From the NCBI GenBank assembly GCA_029449235.1, contig JANATG010000020.1, positions 1-64,000 on the forward strand: 64,000 nucleotides of DNA. The letters run 5' to 3'. The first letter of the stretch is position 1, and each line of letters starts with the position of its first letter. Shown one piece after another: positions 33,901-46,307 of the stretch. The notes below the pieces were generated by a model. It was not told where the DNA came from. It did no database searches and was given only the letters and a program-made list of their open reading frames with translations. Origin of the DNA: Linnemannia schmuckeri (lineage: Eukaryota; Mortierellomycota; Mortierellomycetes; Mortierellales; Mortierellaceae). The translations under genes and the position numbers were made by a program.

Positions 33901-35744
33901 CTATTTACTTTGACTATGGATGATCTTCGTACTTGACAAATGGCCGGAGTCGCTGCATAAACACTCTTTGGTGCCACCTCTCCCATCATGCATCACATTA
34001 TCTCCCAAAGGCTCCTGTAATCCCCACATAACCTGCAATCGTGGCCACTTCTCTGCCATCCACTGCAGCTCGTCTTCATCGATCCTGTGGTCGACACTCT
34101 GGAACCCAAACACCTCCAACTTATCCAGCGTAGTGAGTTGATCTAGCCCCGAGACGAGGGAGAGCTCTAATGTGTCCGGGAAGAGGCCTTCATATTCGAT
34201 ATAGAACTTTGCTCCACGCTGGATCATTAGCCTTCTCGGACAAAAGCTATAGTTCCGGTACTTCATTCCGAGATCCAACATCTTAAGGTTGGTCATTTTT
34301 GCGAGCTGGTCGTAGATCTGGCGATGTTGCAATTGCACTGTTTGGCGATACTTTTCGATTGCTACCGACTCGTTCTCTGCGAGTGGCCACGCGATCCGCT
34401 GGGAGACCAACCCCTGCCGGTAGTCTATCTCCTCTTCCTCTGACAGCCGATTGACGCCGATAATTTGACACCGAAAGACCTCGAGACCTTGACAGATCCA
34501 AGGGTGTGCTATTAGATGCTCAGCCGCGATCTCTATATGGACGGCATCGAGCACGGTCAGATGACGACACTTTTCCAGAAGCATCCCTACGGTATTGACG
34601 ACGCCATATCCTCTTATGGTTCGGGTGATGGTTCGCTCGAGTGTCGACTCACGAAGAGACTGTATATTTGGGCAATTGGCAATAATGGTCATGGCGACCT
34701 CGACGGTCAGGAAGGGACACTAAGGTAAGTCAATTCTAGACTGCAGTTCAGAATGTCAAACACTACGAGCTGGTCATTGTGCTGTGCGTTTTGGCAAGCA
34801 AAGTCAAATCGCTGGAATCGGGTCGTTGGACGGATGAAATCGTCTGGCGTGAAACGAGCGACGTATTCTGCGTAATAGCCCTCGATTCAGAGGTGTCGCA
34901 GATTGGGTAGGTATTTCAAAAGGGCAAAATATGTTTGCTTGCCCATGCTGCCAGTAATCCGCAAGGTGGCAAGATTGGCCACAAGCGAGGTCAACAATAA
35001 AGAATCCTCGATCGAACCAGGAGCGCCAGTACACTTGGGATAAATGAATTCGTAATGTTGTAGTTAAGGCAACCGATTCAACAGAGTCTGAAGCCGCCCT
35101 TAGGGGTGCCAACTGAGAACCAGTCTCGACAAGCGCAGGCAAGAGACGAGAAGGTCTGTAACAGGAGCCTGGGCCGAGAATTGCCTGAGATTGATTGACA
35201 ATCTTCCAATTCTTCAGCGTGACGAGTTTTGTTCAATAAGACACCAGAGCCACTGGATCGCATTCCAGTAACGCTCGTTCGGCGGGCGCTGCAAGGGTGG
35301 GGTGGTTGTCGGCGTAGGTGGGTCTGACAGAATGGTGTGGATCTTCTCCGCAACTCGATCACTGACGATAAGACCCCGCAAGCCCAGCGACCTAAGGCGC
35401 GTGCAGGTCTCAGCAGCAGAGATAGTGGAAAAGGCGATGATCCATTTTGTGCAAAAACGACGAATCAGATGGCCGTAAGTCTTGAACATTTTCAGAATCC
35501 AGTCTTCATCCCGCTTCTTGTCGCTCTTAGGTATGGCCCATCTTTCTTCGATGAATAGTGGCCAGGAGCATCTGGTGTCGTCAAAGCTCTCGTAAAGGTG
35601 TGGGATGAAAAGTGTGTACCATTCACGGCAGACTAGGATGCAGTAGAGGAGATCGGGGGGTGACAGGTGTATTCCGATCACGTCGGTTGTCTCGGACATA
35701 AATAGCGCCTTTGAGAGCGGCGAGTTGAAATCGCCTTTAGTCAT
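33901..35744 (-). pseudogene. Broken F-box/leucine-rich-repeat protein gene
   Basis: The N-terminal part (35744 to about 35222) reads LSPPDLLYCILVCREWYTLFIPHLYESF, a clear F-box, followed by LRR-like LRSLGLRGLIVSD. The frame then shifts near 35222 (TLKNWKIVNQSQAIL continues in another frame) and again near 35045. A third segment reads LATLRITGSMGKQTYFALLKYLPNLRHL, is cut by TGA at 34889-34887, and goes on IEGYYAEYVARFTPDDFI. One more base slip near 34706 links it to the last open part (VAMTIIANCPNIQSL ... LEVFGFQSVDHRIDEDELQW). Intact relatives would be one frame of roughly 600 residues. Such F-box/LRR proteins are substrate adaptors for SCF ubiquitin ligases and form large families in Mucoromycota-type fungi. 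Introns could mimic one shift, but not all of these lesions. Confidence 0.78.
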
Positions 35745-36121
35745 GTCGGGAGGAGGTGGGATTTATGATGGAAGGAGAAAGGAAGCAGAGGTACAGTAGA
35801 GAATGAATGGAGATAAGATGGAGTGCATTAATGAGTTCGCAATCGAAAATGCACCGCCAAAATGCGCCAATCTCTCCTATTTGAAGATGTTGCACAAGAG
35901 TGCCGCAGTCCTGCTGCAAACGATAATGGGGCGTCTTTCTCTTTTTTCGACGTTGGCCTTTTTTTATTCTTTTGACAGGAGACAATCCAAAGTCATCTGA
36001 ACAACAATATGTAATACCAAGAACCGCCTCACGCTTGGAGGCTGCGCCAAATAATAGAAAACAAAGCTCTAAAGCAAATGCTGTATATAAAATACGAGTA
36101 TATTGGGTTTTACTAAGTAAA
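35745..36121. other. Spacer between the F-box pseudogene and the Byr4-like gene
   Basis: 377 bp. A/T-rich with a homopolymer-like CTTTTTT patch near 35940. No gene recognised; it should contain the 3' end of the Byr4-like transcript. Confidence 0.45.
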
Positions 36122-39100
36122 TTAGAACCGGTAGCCAGGTCCTGAATGTTGGGCAAACTCCATGATCAGCTGGCTTCGACTTCTTTGTGGTGGTCGACCG
36201 CGAGAATTGGGCATCTTCCGGTACCCTCGCTCACAGTCATCCTCATCCTCTGGAGCCTCATCAGAGTCAATGCCTGAGTCGATATCCAGTGCAAAGAACC
36301 GGCTGTCTTTCTTTAAGTCCCACTCGTCCGAGTTACTTGCACTGCCACAGTCATTCCCACTGACACCTCCATCCAAAGTTGGACCTGTGCTGGATAATGG
36401 ATGGAAGGTGTGAGCACTGATCCGGCGCCGGCCGTAAGCAGTCGAGCTGCCCTTGCGGGCGATTGCAAAGGTCGCTGCGAAAGTAAGTGTCCCTCGATCG
36501 GATGCCGCTAGGGTGTGAGGCTTCTTTGACGTAAGGCGCTGGGAAAAGAACATGTCGCGTGAACTCTTGCGGACTCGAGTTGATACTGCAGTGTTCTGAT
36601 CGGTCAACGGAGCAGTCTCCTTTCCTTTGCTTCCTGTGTGCACGCGGGAGAACAATGTCGATGTGGATGCGGGTGTGGACGCTGAAGTATGAGAGAAGAG
36701 ACCTGCACGGCCCAAGGTGAGACTCTTGAACTTGTTGGGTACACTGGTATGAGACTTCTCTATCTGCAAGACCGGAGGCCTGAGAGTGACCGACTTCTGG
36801 GTCTCGGGCGGGAGAGGCAGGCCAATACAGTCGAGGATGGGTGCTTGAAGAACGACAGACCTGGACTTTGTCCTGCGGGGCCAGGACAACAAAGGCAGTG
36901 GGGCCGAAGGAGATAAGATGGCCTCCTTTTTGTTGTCAAGACGAGCTGGAGAAATGTTGGCTGAGACTACCTCCTTGTCATGTCTGCGATCATCTTTCTC
37001 CTTCTCCTTCTCCTTCTCCTTCTCCTTCTCCTTCTCCTTCTCCTTGCTTCCATGGCCATTTGAGTGGGAGGATCTTCTCAACTTATTGAAAACCTTGGAG
37101 GGCATTCTTCGTGGTGCATGATCACGAGACATGGAACGCACAGTTTCAGCAGGAGAGCAAGGGAGCGCAAAGAACTTGCCAGCATCTTTTCGGTGTTGAG
37201 ACTCTGTCGCCATACACTGCTCCAGAAAGTCAGCTGTGATGTCAAACTCGACTCCAACCTCAAACTCGCCGCGGCTACTGTATCCGCCCCCGACAAAGAG
37301 TCCATTGGAGCAACCGCCTGTCATGTTCAAGCTGCGGCGACTGGACTTTGACACGATCGTGTGGACACCCATCGAATTTGGACGCGAGTCTGCGCCACCA
37401 CCACTACCATTGCCAGCCGCGTCCATAGGTAAGGGTCGCGTTGGCTCAGCCCATGCCTGAAGCCGTTCCTCGTCTGCCAAATAATCCTGACTAGAGACTC
37501 TCCTAAACGAGGGACGCGAGATCAGCCGGCGGCCCTTACTCCTCTCCAGACTGCTGTTCGTCGACAGAGAGACGAGCGCTGCTCCTGCTAATGCTGTTGC
37601 TGTTGGTGCAGTGGACGGTAAGCCATCTAGAATCCGCTCTGTCTCCTCGACCTCGTCCTCGTTCTCATTATGATCTTTGTCACTGTCACTCATCCCCGCA
37701 AAGACATCCGGCTCGTCGCCCCAAGTGTCATCCAAGGAGGATTGTCGAGGATGGAGATGATGCTGATCGCCATGTTTCTTCTGTCGCTTCCGGCTCAGGT
37801 ACTCTGGATTAATGATCCAGCACATCCGGTTAGGATCAAAAATCATTTTTCCCGCAACTTGTGTCCGCTGCTTCGAGTACTGGTTCATGTTGGAGATCAG
37901 GGCTGGGCGGATGATTGCCGTGGGCGAGTAGGCCGACAATGAAAAGAACTGCTGTGAGTAAGGAGTTGACGGCGAGGGGGATTCAAATGTCGCTGCAGTG
38001 ATTGTTGCTGGGGTGTACTGTTGTTGTTCGGGGCTGTTCCCATTGCCGGTATCGTCCTCCTCGTCGTCGTCAAACTCGTTCAGGATATGGTCGTTCCCAT
38101 TCCACATCTTCGAATCTGGGTGAAAGACCATACCAGAGACCTTGCGCACCTTGGTTTGAGAGAGATCTCGAATCAAAGTCGGCCCACTGAAATTTTTCTT
38201 CTTCTTCAATTTATGTCCCTTTGTGCTTGTCTCCTTTTCCTTCTCCACCAGCTCGACCTTCTTTGGTTCCTGGAACGCGTAATAAACAAGCAAAAGAAAA
38301 AGCCTTAGAGACACGCGGTGACAGTCTTGTTTGTTAAAGCATAAACTAGTGAATCTGTAACATGTAGGACATACCTCAACGGGTGCTGTAATTTGGCCAA
38401 AGATATCAAAGAGAGATCTCCTGATGGACTTTGTCTTTTGGACCTTTGTTGTCGACACATCTGACTCAGCACGGCGCACTAGAAATATATAACATAACAA
38501 GGTCTTTGTTAGCAATCCATTCTTCATAGTAAGATTAAGTAACAGGATCACGGCAATATATAATGTGAAGGTGTAATTGAATTTTACCTTCAGGCTTTGG
38601 GCTCTCCTTCAGGTTGACCATTGACTGAGGTTTACGCAACCAAGCAGACACTCGATCCAATGACTGTCGTCGCCCCTGAGCCGCTGCATCCGCTGCAGCC
38701 ATCTGCATGACCTGCAATCGGTCTCTGTTTAGCAATTGTTGTTTTTGCAGCTGTTGCTGATGCAGTTGTTGCTCTGCAGACCCATATGTAGGCAAGTTGT
38801 CAATCCGATCCAGCTCCGACCCGTCGCTCAACATGCTCTGCTTAGGTGAGCGTTTCAGGAACCAACGCTTTGAAAACTTTTCTCCAGCCACCACAGGTGA
38901 TGTTGCTGCCATATCTCCCAAGTCCGACGTCGTCGACCCGTCCTCAGAGATCTCACCCAGGGAAAATGCACCGATACGAGATGGTGATCTGCTCTCCTTG
39001 GCGGTCTCTGTTGAAGCGACAACTGAGCCCCAATCTGTGAACGACGACGAACTTGAAAGCGATGGTCTCGGTTGAAGAATGTTGAAATGATGAGGATGCT

Positions 39101-41795
39101 CGTTAAAGTCATCGGTCCGGGGCGTCGTTTGCTCGATGGGTTTGAGTTCAGGCGCCGTCGAATTTTGAGCCGCAGGTGATTCTGGTGGAACCGTGATGGA
39201 TGCGTCAAAGGCTGGGATCTGTCCGCGGATAGAAAATCTTGGACGAGCGAGATCGAGCTTCCGCACTAATGTGCGAAGGCTTGAGAAGGGTCTTCCTGTG
39301 TTTGTCAGTGCTGGAGGTTTGGGAGCGACTGCTGTTTCTTCGGTTGTGGCAGACGGTGTTGTTGGCGTGACATTTGTCAAATCCACTGGCTCTGGCTGCG
39401 AGGGCTCTGTGAAAGAGACTGAGCGCATGGCCAATGAACTCGCTTTGAAGCTGGGAAGGTCGTCCTTGTTGACAGGTGCTGAATTCCTTCTGGAGGATGA
39501 AAGTGCCGATGGAGCTGACGGGACTGGAGAAGTCGAAGCGTTAATGCTCTCATTGTACAGCATAGTCTGTTCTGACATGGGAAGAGTCGACCCAATTCGG
39601 GCACCTTCTTTCCGAGAGATGCTGTTGCGTTTCAGTCTTGGAAGCGACGATTTTGAAGAGACATGTCGTAGAGGAAGGCCAATGTGAATCGAATGAGCCC
39701 GCGAGAGACTGGCTGCTGGCGTGACAGGCCGGGAGGTATCGGTGGGTCCTCGACAAAGCCGGGGTATCCTTGACGGCAAGGCAACAAAGTCCTTAAGTGG
39801 CACAATCTCCCTCTGAACGCGTGAGCTGCTGCGTTCCCGTCCTGCAATGACAGGTCTCACCACCAAGTTCTTGTTGCGCCCCTTGTGATTAAACGCGTCG
39901 TCGTCATCGACCTCAAGACCATCCCAAAAGTCGTCCTGGTCTTCCTGTAGCCGGGACTCTTTCCCAAAGATCGAGGGCTCCATCTCGACCTTGTACTGAC
40001 GGTGAGTCACCAGCCGGAGATCTTCCATAGCCTCCGGAAACTCAATGCCATCTAAGAGATTGTCATCATCGGCCACGCTCTCTCTTGATATTGATTCACT
40101 ACTCGAGAGACTGTGGCTGTCCAGAGGTGTTCCGATGTCGAATTCGTCGAAATCCGATCCAGAGTCTCGCCACTGCAGTAAGGAGTGTTGTTGTCGGTAG
40201 CTGATGGACTCTTGTGGTCCCGAGCGATTCTGTAGGTGCGGAGACATGCGCAGCCGAAACGATCCAAAGTCGTCGGGAATCTCGAAGGCATCGTCCAGAG
40301 TCTCAATTTTTTCTGACTCTTCATGCTGGTCACCGGTCGCCGTTTCGACATTTTGGCCATCGACGCCGCCGTCTGATGGAGATGACATTCCTATAGACTG
40401 ATATCGAAGCACATGCGGCGTCTCTGACATTGGTATGGGCGACACTGACTGACCTTCCACATACGCTGCCGCCGTGTCGACACGATCACTGGTGGTGAGA
40501 GATCGATCGCTGTCCGTGTCCCAGCCGTCGATGGACTCTAATGTCTCTGGCATAGATGCCGACTTTGCGAGGATGGACCGAACATGATTGAAGTTCAAAT
40601 CCTCCTCGGGGACTTCCAGATCCTCGAGGTCGTCGACCCAAGCCTCGACACGCTTGATAGGATTGATCCTCGTGATGATTCCAGTGTAGGCCGGCAAGTT
40701 GGAGAGCATCATCTCCTGAGTAATGGTGGTCATTGATTTGGTCGAGAGTGTCGGGCTGTCCTTGTCGCCTCCACCACCATGACCACCACCGCCGTCGGCT
40801 GATTTGTATTTGGAGAGGAGCGATCCTGTGGAGGTGGCGATGGTCGAGGGAGCTGTAACAGAGGCAGTGATAGCCCGAGGAGAGGATGAGGCCGAGGAAG
40901 TAGGCGACAATGATGATATTTTTGCAACCTCGGCTGTAGGTGTTATTGGTGCTGTTGCTGTTGATGTTAACGTGGCGCAATAAAGACTCTGTCCTTCGTG
41001 TCGTTTCCGAAAAGAGGACGATAAAGATAGACCAATGTTTTTGGGAAGGACCTCCGCAATGCTATGATTGTTTGTCGCGTTTCTGATGTGTGTCGGAGGA
41101 AGTGAAGGAGAACATGACTGAGGGTCGACTTTTTCGTACGATTTTGTGAAACCAAGAAGATGCTTGGTCTTTTGATGGTTGAAGTGGTCTTTTTTGTGAG
41201 GATTCCATAAGGCGTGGTTTGTGGTGGTCGTTACATGCGTCGCGCCGGGAAAGACTGGTGGGAGTGAGGACGTCGATGCTGTTGCTGTTATGAAGGATTG
41301 AGGGAGTGGGAAAGTAGGACGAGAGAGAGGTAAGGGCAGCGTTGTGGGGGGCACGGTAGGAAGTAAAGGAGGAGGAGGGGGTGGGCGTGCCTGGAAGTAG
41401 TCGCTCTGGTCAGAGCTGTCGGAGAGAGGTGACTGCGGGCAGTGGTGATGGAACAGCTCAAAGATCTGGTCCAGGGACTGGTGGGCATCAAACTCAAAGG
41501 CATCGTCCCACCGTTCGGTCTCTTGTCCGGCGGCGTCCATGATGCCCTCTGTTGTCTTCTCTATCCGTTCTTCCTGTCGTTGTTGTTGTTGTTGTGGGTT
41601 AAAGGGTTCGTTATCCTCCGTCGACTCTGTCATCATCACCTCTACCTGTCTGCTGAGTCCTTTCTCGTCATGTTTGCTCCTGCCACTGTTGCTATTACTG
41701 CTGTTGATGATTATGATATTGTTGTTGCTTCCACTGACAATCCCGCTATAATTATTGGTGCTGTTGCTGTTGCTGAGGCGGAGGCCAGCTGTCAT
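36122..41795 (-). CDS. byr4: Byr4/Bfa1-like regulator of the septation/mitotic-exit GTPase
   Basis: Byr4/Bfa1 is the scaffold half of the two-part GAP (with Cdc16/Bub2) that restrains the Spg1/Tem1 GTPase at spindle poles. Three exons (38588-41795, 38375-38478, 36122-38269) in phase give 1819 residues. Recognition rests on short acidic Trp/Asp motifs spread through a disordered chain (WDDAFEFDAHQSLDQI, VEAWVDDLEDLEVPEEDL, LDDAFEIPDDFGSFRLR, DFWDGLEVDDDDAF). The C-terminal blocks GPTLIRDLSQ, VSGMVFHPDSKMWNGND and VAGKMIFDPNRMCWI also fit this family. A Lys-Glu run of nine hexanucleotide units is encoded near 36996-37045. The protein is clearly longer than its yeast relatives, mostly through low-complexity Ser/Thr/Gln. 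The start chosen is the first ATG; the open frame goes further upstream only through non-ATG codons. The family call is moderately sure. Confidence 0.72.
36996..37049. repeat. (CTCCTT)n hexanucleotide repeat coding for Lys-Glu
   Basis: About nine tandem CTCCTT units on the plus strand, read as KEKEKE on the minus strand within the Byr4-like gene. Such units change copy number easily without breaking the frame. Confidence 0.85.
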
Positions 41796-42218
41796 TTGTA
41801 ACTGGGAAGAGCTTAAAGTCGAGTGTTCTTGTTGTGCTGGAAGGGAAAACAAGGTAAAAGAAAGGAGGATAGGAACAAGGAAAGAGTCCTGTTGAGGATC
41901 AATAGTTGAGAGGAAGAACAAGCAGAGCAATTAAACAAGGAGAAAGCACAAGAGTTGCTATCCAACGAGAGGAGGAAGAGGAGAAAGTAGTGAAGAGTAC
42001 TAACCTGGGATTGAACAACAATGAAGGAGATTAGAGTGGATGTGATGGAGAAGAAGGGATAGAAGAAGAGACAGAGGGTCGAAGATAACAGAATGTGGGG
42101 AGAAGGGGAGAAGTCCTTGCTAGTGTTTAGGAAGAGGAAGAGGAAGAGGAAGAAGAAGAGGAGGAGAGTAAAGAAAGAGGATTCGAGAGGTGGATGAGTG
42201 ACAAGACGTCAAGAGCAA

Positions 42219-42252
42219 GGAGAGAGCGAGAGAGAGAGAGAGAGAGAGAGAG
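42219..42252. repeat. (AG)n microsatellite
   Basis: A nearly uninterrupted AG dinucleotide run within a longer purine tract upstream of the Byr4-like gene. Confidence 0.9.
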
Positions 42253-42438
42253 ACAGAAAAGGAAAGAGAGAGGAGGAGGGCAAGGATCGAATAGAAGCAA
42301 AGGAAGAAGACGAAGAAGAGTTGTTTGTAAGGTAGGAGAAGGGGACAGAGGAGCGAGGAAGAAAGGGCGAGGATAGGGATCAGGGTGAGGTTGAGGATGG
42401 CGTTGGATGCAGTAGTTTAAGCCTGAAGAAATAGCATT

Positions 42439-42440
<2 letters not shown>

Positions 42441-42478
<38 letters not shown>
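42441..42478. repeat. (AG)n microsatellite
   Basis: About 19 uninterrupted AG units, the second such run in the same promoter region. Confidence 0.9.
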
Positions 42479-42483
<5 letters not shown>

Positions 42484-43117
42484 AAATATTATTCAACGTG
42501 AAAGAAGAAGAAAGAACGAAGGAAGGAAGAAAGAGAAGGAGTGAGTGCGTGAACAGCTAATAAATAAAAGTTAATAAGCCCAAGAATAGAAAATAAAAAA
42601 GGTAAAAAAAGTAGAAAAGGAGAGATCACAACTGGTGTGTGAATGAAAGTTTTGTTTCTTTTGGGAATGACGAATGTGAAGAATAATAATAATAAAAGAA
42701 GAAAGACTGAGAAAGAGAAAAGAGGAGGACGAGGATGAGAAACACTTGCTTGCTTTCCTTCTTACCCTTCCGTTCCTGCTTTGGCACACAAGTGTGAACA
42801 ACAACTACAGTACTAATAAAAACGAGACCCTTTCCTCCTTTTTATCGTGCCGACAGCACCGGACGCGTTCTGTTATCCTTTGGATTGTCTGGCCTTCATT
42901 GAATGCATCATCAGCATCCAAGACATATCCGACTGATAATTGTATCAGTCTCACCTTATTTCACTTCACTCACCCTGACGTGTCCAAGAACGCCTTTTGC
43001 CATCACCCTCTTACACTCACACGCTCACACACAACACGACTCATCATTCCAACCTCCTCTTTTTAGGGAAAGCCATCCACTCAGCAACCCTCTTCATTCT
43101 AAGTACCCATTTGAACA

Positions 43118-44544
43118 ATGGAAGCACTGACATCCTTCTTTAAGTCCGTCCTCCAGTCCTCACCGTCGACAACAACAGACACAGCCAACAAGGACGACCA
43201 GCAGAGCCAGCAGGACGGGCTTCTCCTATGGCAGCCAGAGATACCCTTGTCAAAGGAACCGTCCGAATCTTGGCAAGTCCTCTCTTCCTCCTTCTCCTTC
43301 CTGCCCACTTTTCTTAACCCCTTCGCTCGCTTTCTCTGGACTAGTCTTCTCTCCTGTGTGCGTGATATATGTGTATGTGTGTCTGTGGGTGTACGTGCCC
43401 TGGCCCGGAACAAAAAGCAGAGAGAAGGTGTCTAATGATGATGATGCCTGGACGTGTTGTCCTAAACAAAAAAATGAGGAAAACGACAACACGGGAGACA
43501 GATAGAGAGAGAAAAAAGGGAGAGGGATCGCTCCATGATCCCTGCTCTCTTTCTCTCTCTCTCTCCCCCTCTCCTTGTCGCAGGCTTGCCCATATTCTTC
43601 CCATTCTCCCTCTTTGCCCCCTTTTCACCCTGACTATCTCGTTCTCTCTTTCTCTCGCTCAGTCTTTATTCTACTCTTTCCCGTGTCTCTCCCCCTTTTT
43701 TTTTCCTTTTCTTTTCCTTCCCTCTGCCCACAAACAAAGTCACTCATTCACTGTTGCTGTTGTTGTTTAGCAGATTTTGTTTGTAAGGAAGTGGAGAGGC
43801 GAGGGATGAGGTAAGGGAATCAAAGGCAAGGCAGGTAAGACCGGTCATGGTGCCATGACTTGGACGCAACGCCATCCCTTTTTTTTTTTTTTTTTTTTTT
43901 TTTGTTTTCTTAGTTGACGATTTAATTGTTGGGGTACATCGACACACGAGATACAACGACCAAGAGTACTACTTTCAACTACAGATCTATCTTTCGTTCC
44001 CCACTCCCACTCCCCTCCACTCCACACGTATATAAACAGCAGTACAGGTTCATTTCGGAGGCTATTCTTGGACAGCACACACACAGAAACTTACGAGAGT
44101 GATGATGTTGCTGAGCAATCGACCCTAAATGAAAACGGACAAAAAGTGACCGATTAGCACTTTTTCATGATTGCTAACCAGACCCTTTTTTCTCCCCCTC
44201 TTTTTTTGTCTATTGTGCCGACTCCTGTGTCTTGACTGGTCTCGTTAAATGAATGAATGGACTTGGCCCGTTCGTTCATTGACGCTCTCGTAATATTAAT
44301 ATCCATTATGCGCGCTGCCCAATTGGATATCGGGTGGTGGTGTGGTTGGTTTGGGGATGGTCTGTTGTGCCTGCTTTGCTTTGCTCTGTGTATTCACAAC
44401 TTCTAGGGTGACGATGACCGAGCTCGTTTTGCCATTTCATTGCGACGGTCGGGGATATTGTTTAGGAGGTATATCCGATGTCTATTTACTTCTTGGCTCA
44501 TCGTGGTCATAAGTCTAGACACGACATTTGTTCTGACCTATCGC

Positions 44545-44595
<51 letters not shown>

Positions 44596-46099
44596 GGTTT
44601 TTCATATAGGAACGGTGCTTTCATGGATCGATATCGCAGCAGGAATTGCTGCCAAGAAACATGGTGTTTATCCGGCTGTAATAACTCTTTGCTAGGCCGT
44701 TGATATACACGCTACACCACATTTGATCATATTGCTACACATTCTCATATTCTTCTTGGCTTGTATACTTTCTATCAAACACTAAGGACATCCCTCTTCC
44801 TCGACTCTTTACTCCATAGGTGACGAGGTGTGTAGACGCGGTGCACTTCTTGGGTCCCATCACAACAAAGAACATTGTCATTATCCAAGCTTGTGTCAAC
44901 CGCGCATGGAAAACTTCGATGGAAGTAGGAGTCAGAGTCATGACCGAGGACCTCCTCTCGGCCGACCGGCGGTACTGCTGCCACGCTTACCTGACTTTTG
45001 TTGCCCTGCCACAGCCACCTCTCGCTACGTTAACGACCAGCCCCACGACTGAACACCAAGCACAAAAAAAACAAGAGCAGCAGGATTCGGCGGCTGTGAA
45101 GGCAGCATTGGTCAACTCTCCTGCAGCAAGACGATACAGCTTTTCGCTCCCTAGCGCCAACAAATCCGGATCCAAATCTGACGGGCATTCTAATAACAAC
45201 CAACGGAAGATCCAATTGCCTGCCATCGAACCTATCACTCAAATCGAAATGGAACGTTATACGCTCGCCCAATCTCGTCGCGAAGCCCGCCTCCTCCAAG
45301 CATCCAGCGAATCCAAACTTGAAGAAGACCAACTCCTCAGCGACGTCCGTGACCAAATGCGACACTGGAACGTTTCTCAAATTAATCACCCGCGTACACA
45401 AAAACTCCCACCTTCGTTGGTTGATGGGTCCCCGCAGATCGCTATGCAGGCCACGTTTGCAGAATCGGCACAGTTGGTGCTTCCGCAACATGCCAACTCG
45501 CTGTCGATTACGTTTGGTGGGCAGGTCATGAAGTGGATGGAGAACGTGGCTGCAGTGTCGGCAAGTCGATTCGCAAGGGTTCCTATTGTCACCGCCAGTA
45601 TTGATTCCCTGCAATTTCATAGGAAAACCATGATCGGTAACCTGCCTTTACTCTTGACATACCTTGGGCTTGTTTTTCATTGTTGAAAACATATATCAAC
45701 GAGAGCAAAGACTAACCCAAAAAAGTATTGTCAATATCCAAAATAGGCGACTGCTTGACGATGCGGTCGGTCGTAACACGTGTGTTCAGATCCTCGATGG
45801 AGATCTACGTCTTTGTTGACAGTGAGAACCTTGTAACAGGAAAACAAACCTTCACCAACGAAGCATTCTTCTCCATGGTCGCTCTTCAACCGTCCCCCTC
45901 GCTATCACCCATCAAAACCAGTCTCCCGACACTGTTTGCCGCCTCGGATCTTGAGAGGTCCCTTTCGGAGGCAGGAGAGAAACGCCGCTTGGGGAGATTG
46001 CAGCAGAGACGAGAGTTGGTTGAGAGGGAGATGCGTGGCGTATTGCAAACACCTACCGTGGAGAGGGATGAACATCCGCTCAAAGATGCTGATACGTAG
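43118..46099 (+). CDS. Double-hotdog acyl-CoA thioesterase (ACOT7/ACOT12-like)
   Basis: Hydrolyses fatty acyl-CoA to fatty acid and CoA. Exons 43118-43272, 44407-44468, 44610-44677, 44820-45636 and 45747-46099 give 484 residues. The first hotdog domain reads VTMTELVLPF, GGTVLSWIDIAAGIAAKKH, VTRCVDAVHFLGPI and ends CHAYLTFVAL. The second reads FAESAQLVLPQHANSL, FGGQVMKWMENVAAVSASR, VTASIDSLQFHRKTMIGD and NEAFFSMVALQP. Each has the Gly-Gly turn and the helix with Asp/Glu expected for catalysis. Exon 1 is best joined through a GC donor (TTG|GCAAGT, at 43273) to the acceptor at 44406. This restores phase and gives ESW-VTMTELVLP; the intron is 1134 nt, unusually long here. No GT donor with good consensus fits the phase. 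Intron 2 holds an (ATT) repeat. The C-terminal tail is charged and probably helical. Confidence 0.82.
43879..43903. repeat. Homopolymer T25
   Basis: Twenty-five T on the plus strand inside the long first intron of the thioesterase gene. Confidence 0.85.
44546..44595. repeat. (ATT)n microsatellite in intron 2 of the thioesterase gene
   Basis: About 16-17 uninterrupted ATT units between the donor at 44469 and the acceptor at 44609. It fills about a third of the intron. Confidence 0.9.
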
Positions 46100-46307
46100 T
46101 CATTCAACACACACAGGCAGAGTGAAAGGTGACAAAGAGCAATGAAAATAAGCACCGAAAACATGGAGAATTGCACTAAACGAAAACTGTGTGTCAAATA
46201 AATAGTTTCATTGTAAAAAGGGTCGAAGGTGGCTAAGAGAAAATGGGAAAAAAGGAAAGTACAAACACTACAGAAAGCTCTAATGATGACAGTCATGTTT
46301 GCAATCC

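Larger units (their letters stand above)
41796..43117. promoter_or_regulatory. Divergent promoter region, Byr4-like gene and thioesterase gene
   Basis: 1.3 kb. From 41970 to 42380 the plus strand is nearly all purine (pyrimidine on the Byr4-like sense strand), with AG microsatellites at 42219-42252 and 42441-42478. The right end, before the ATG at 43118, is C/A-rich with CACACACTC strings. No gene seen; a 118-codon minus-strand frame here is only the pyrimidine tract translated. Confidence 0.5.

Noticed and set aside
42127..42483. 118-codon minus-strand frame of Ser/Leu/Pro
   Set aside because: It is the translation of AG/CT microsatellites in a promoter region.
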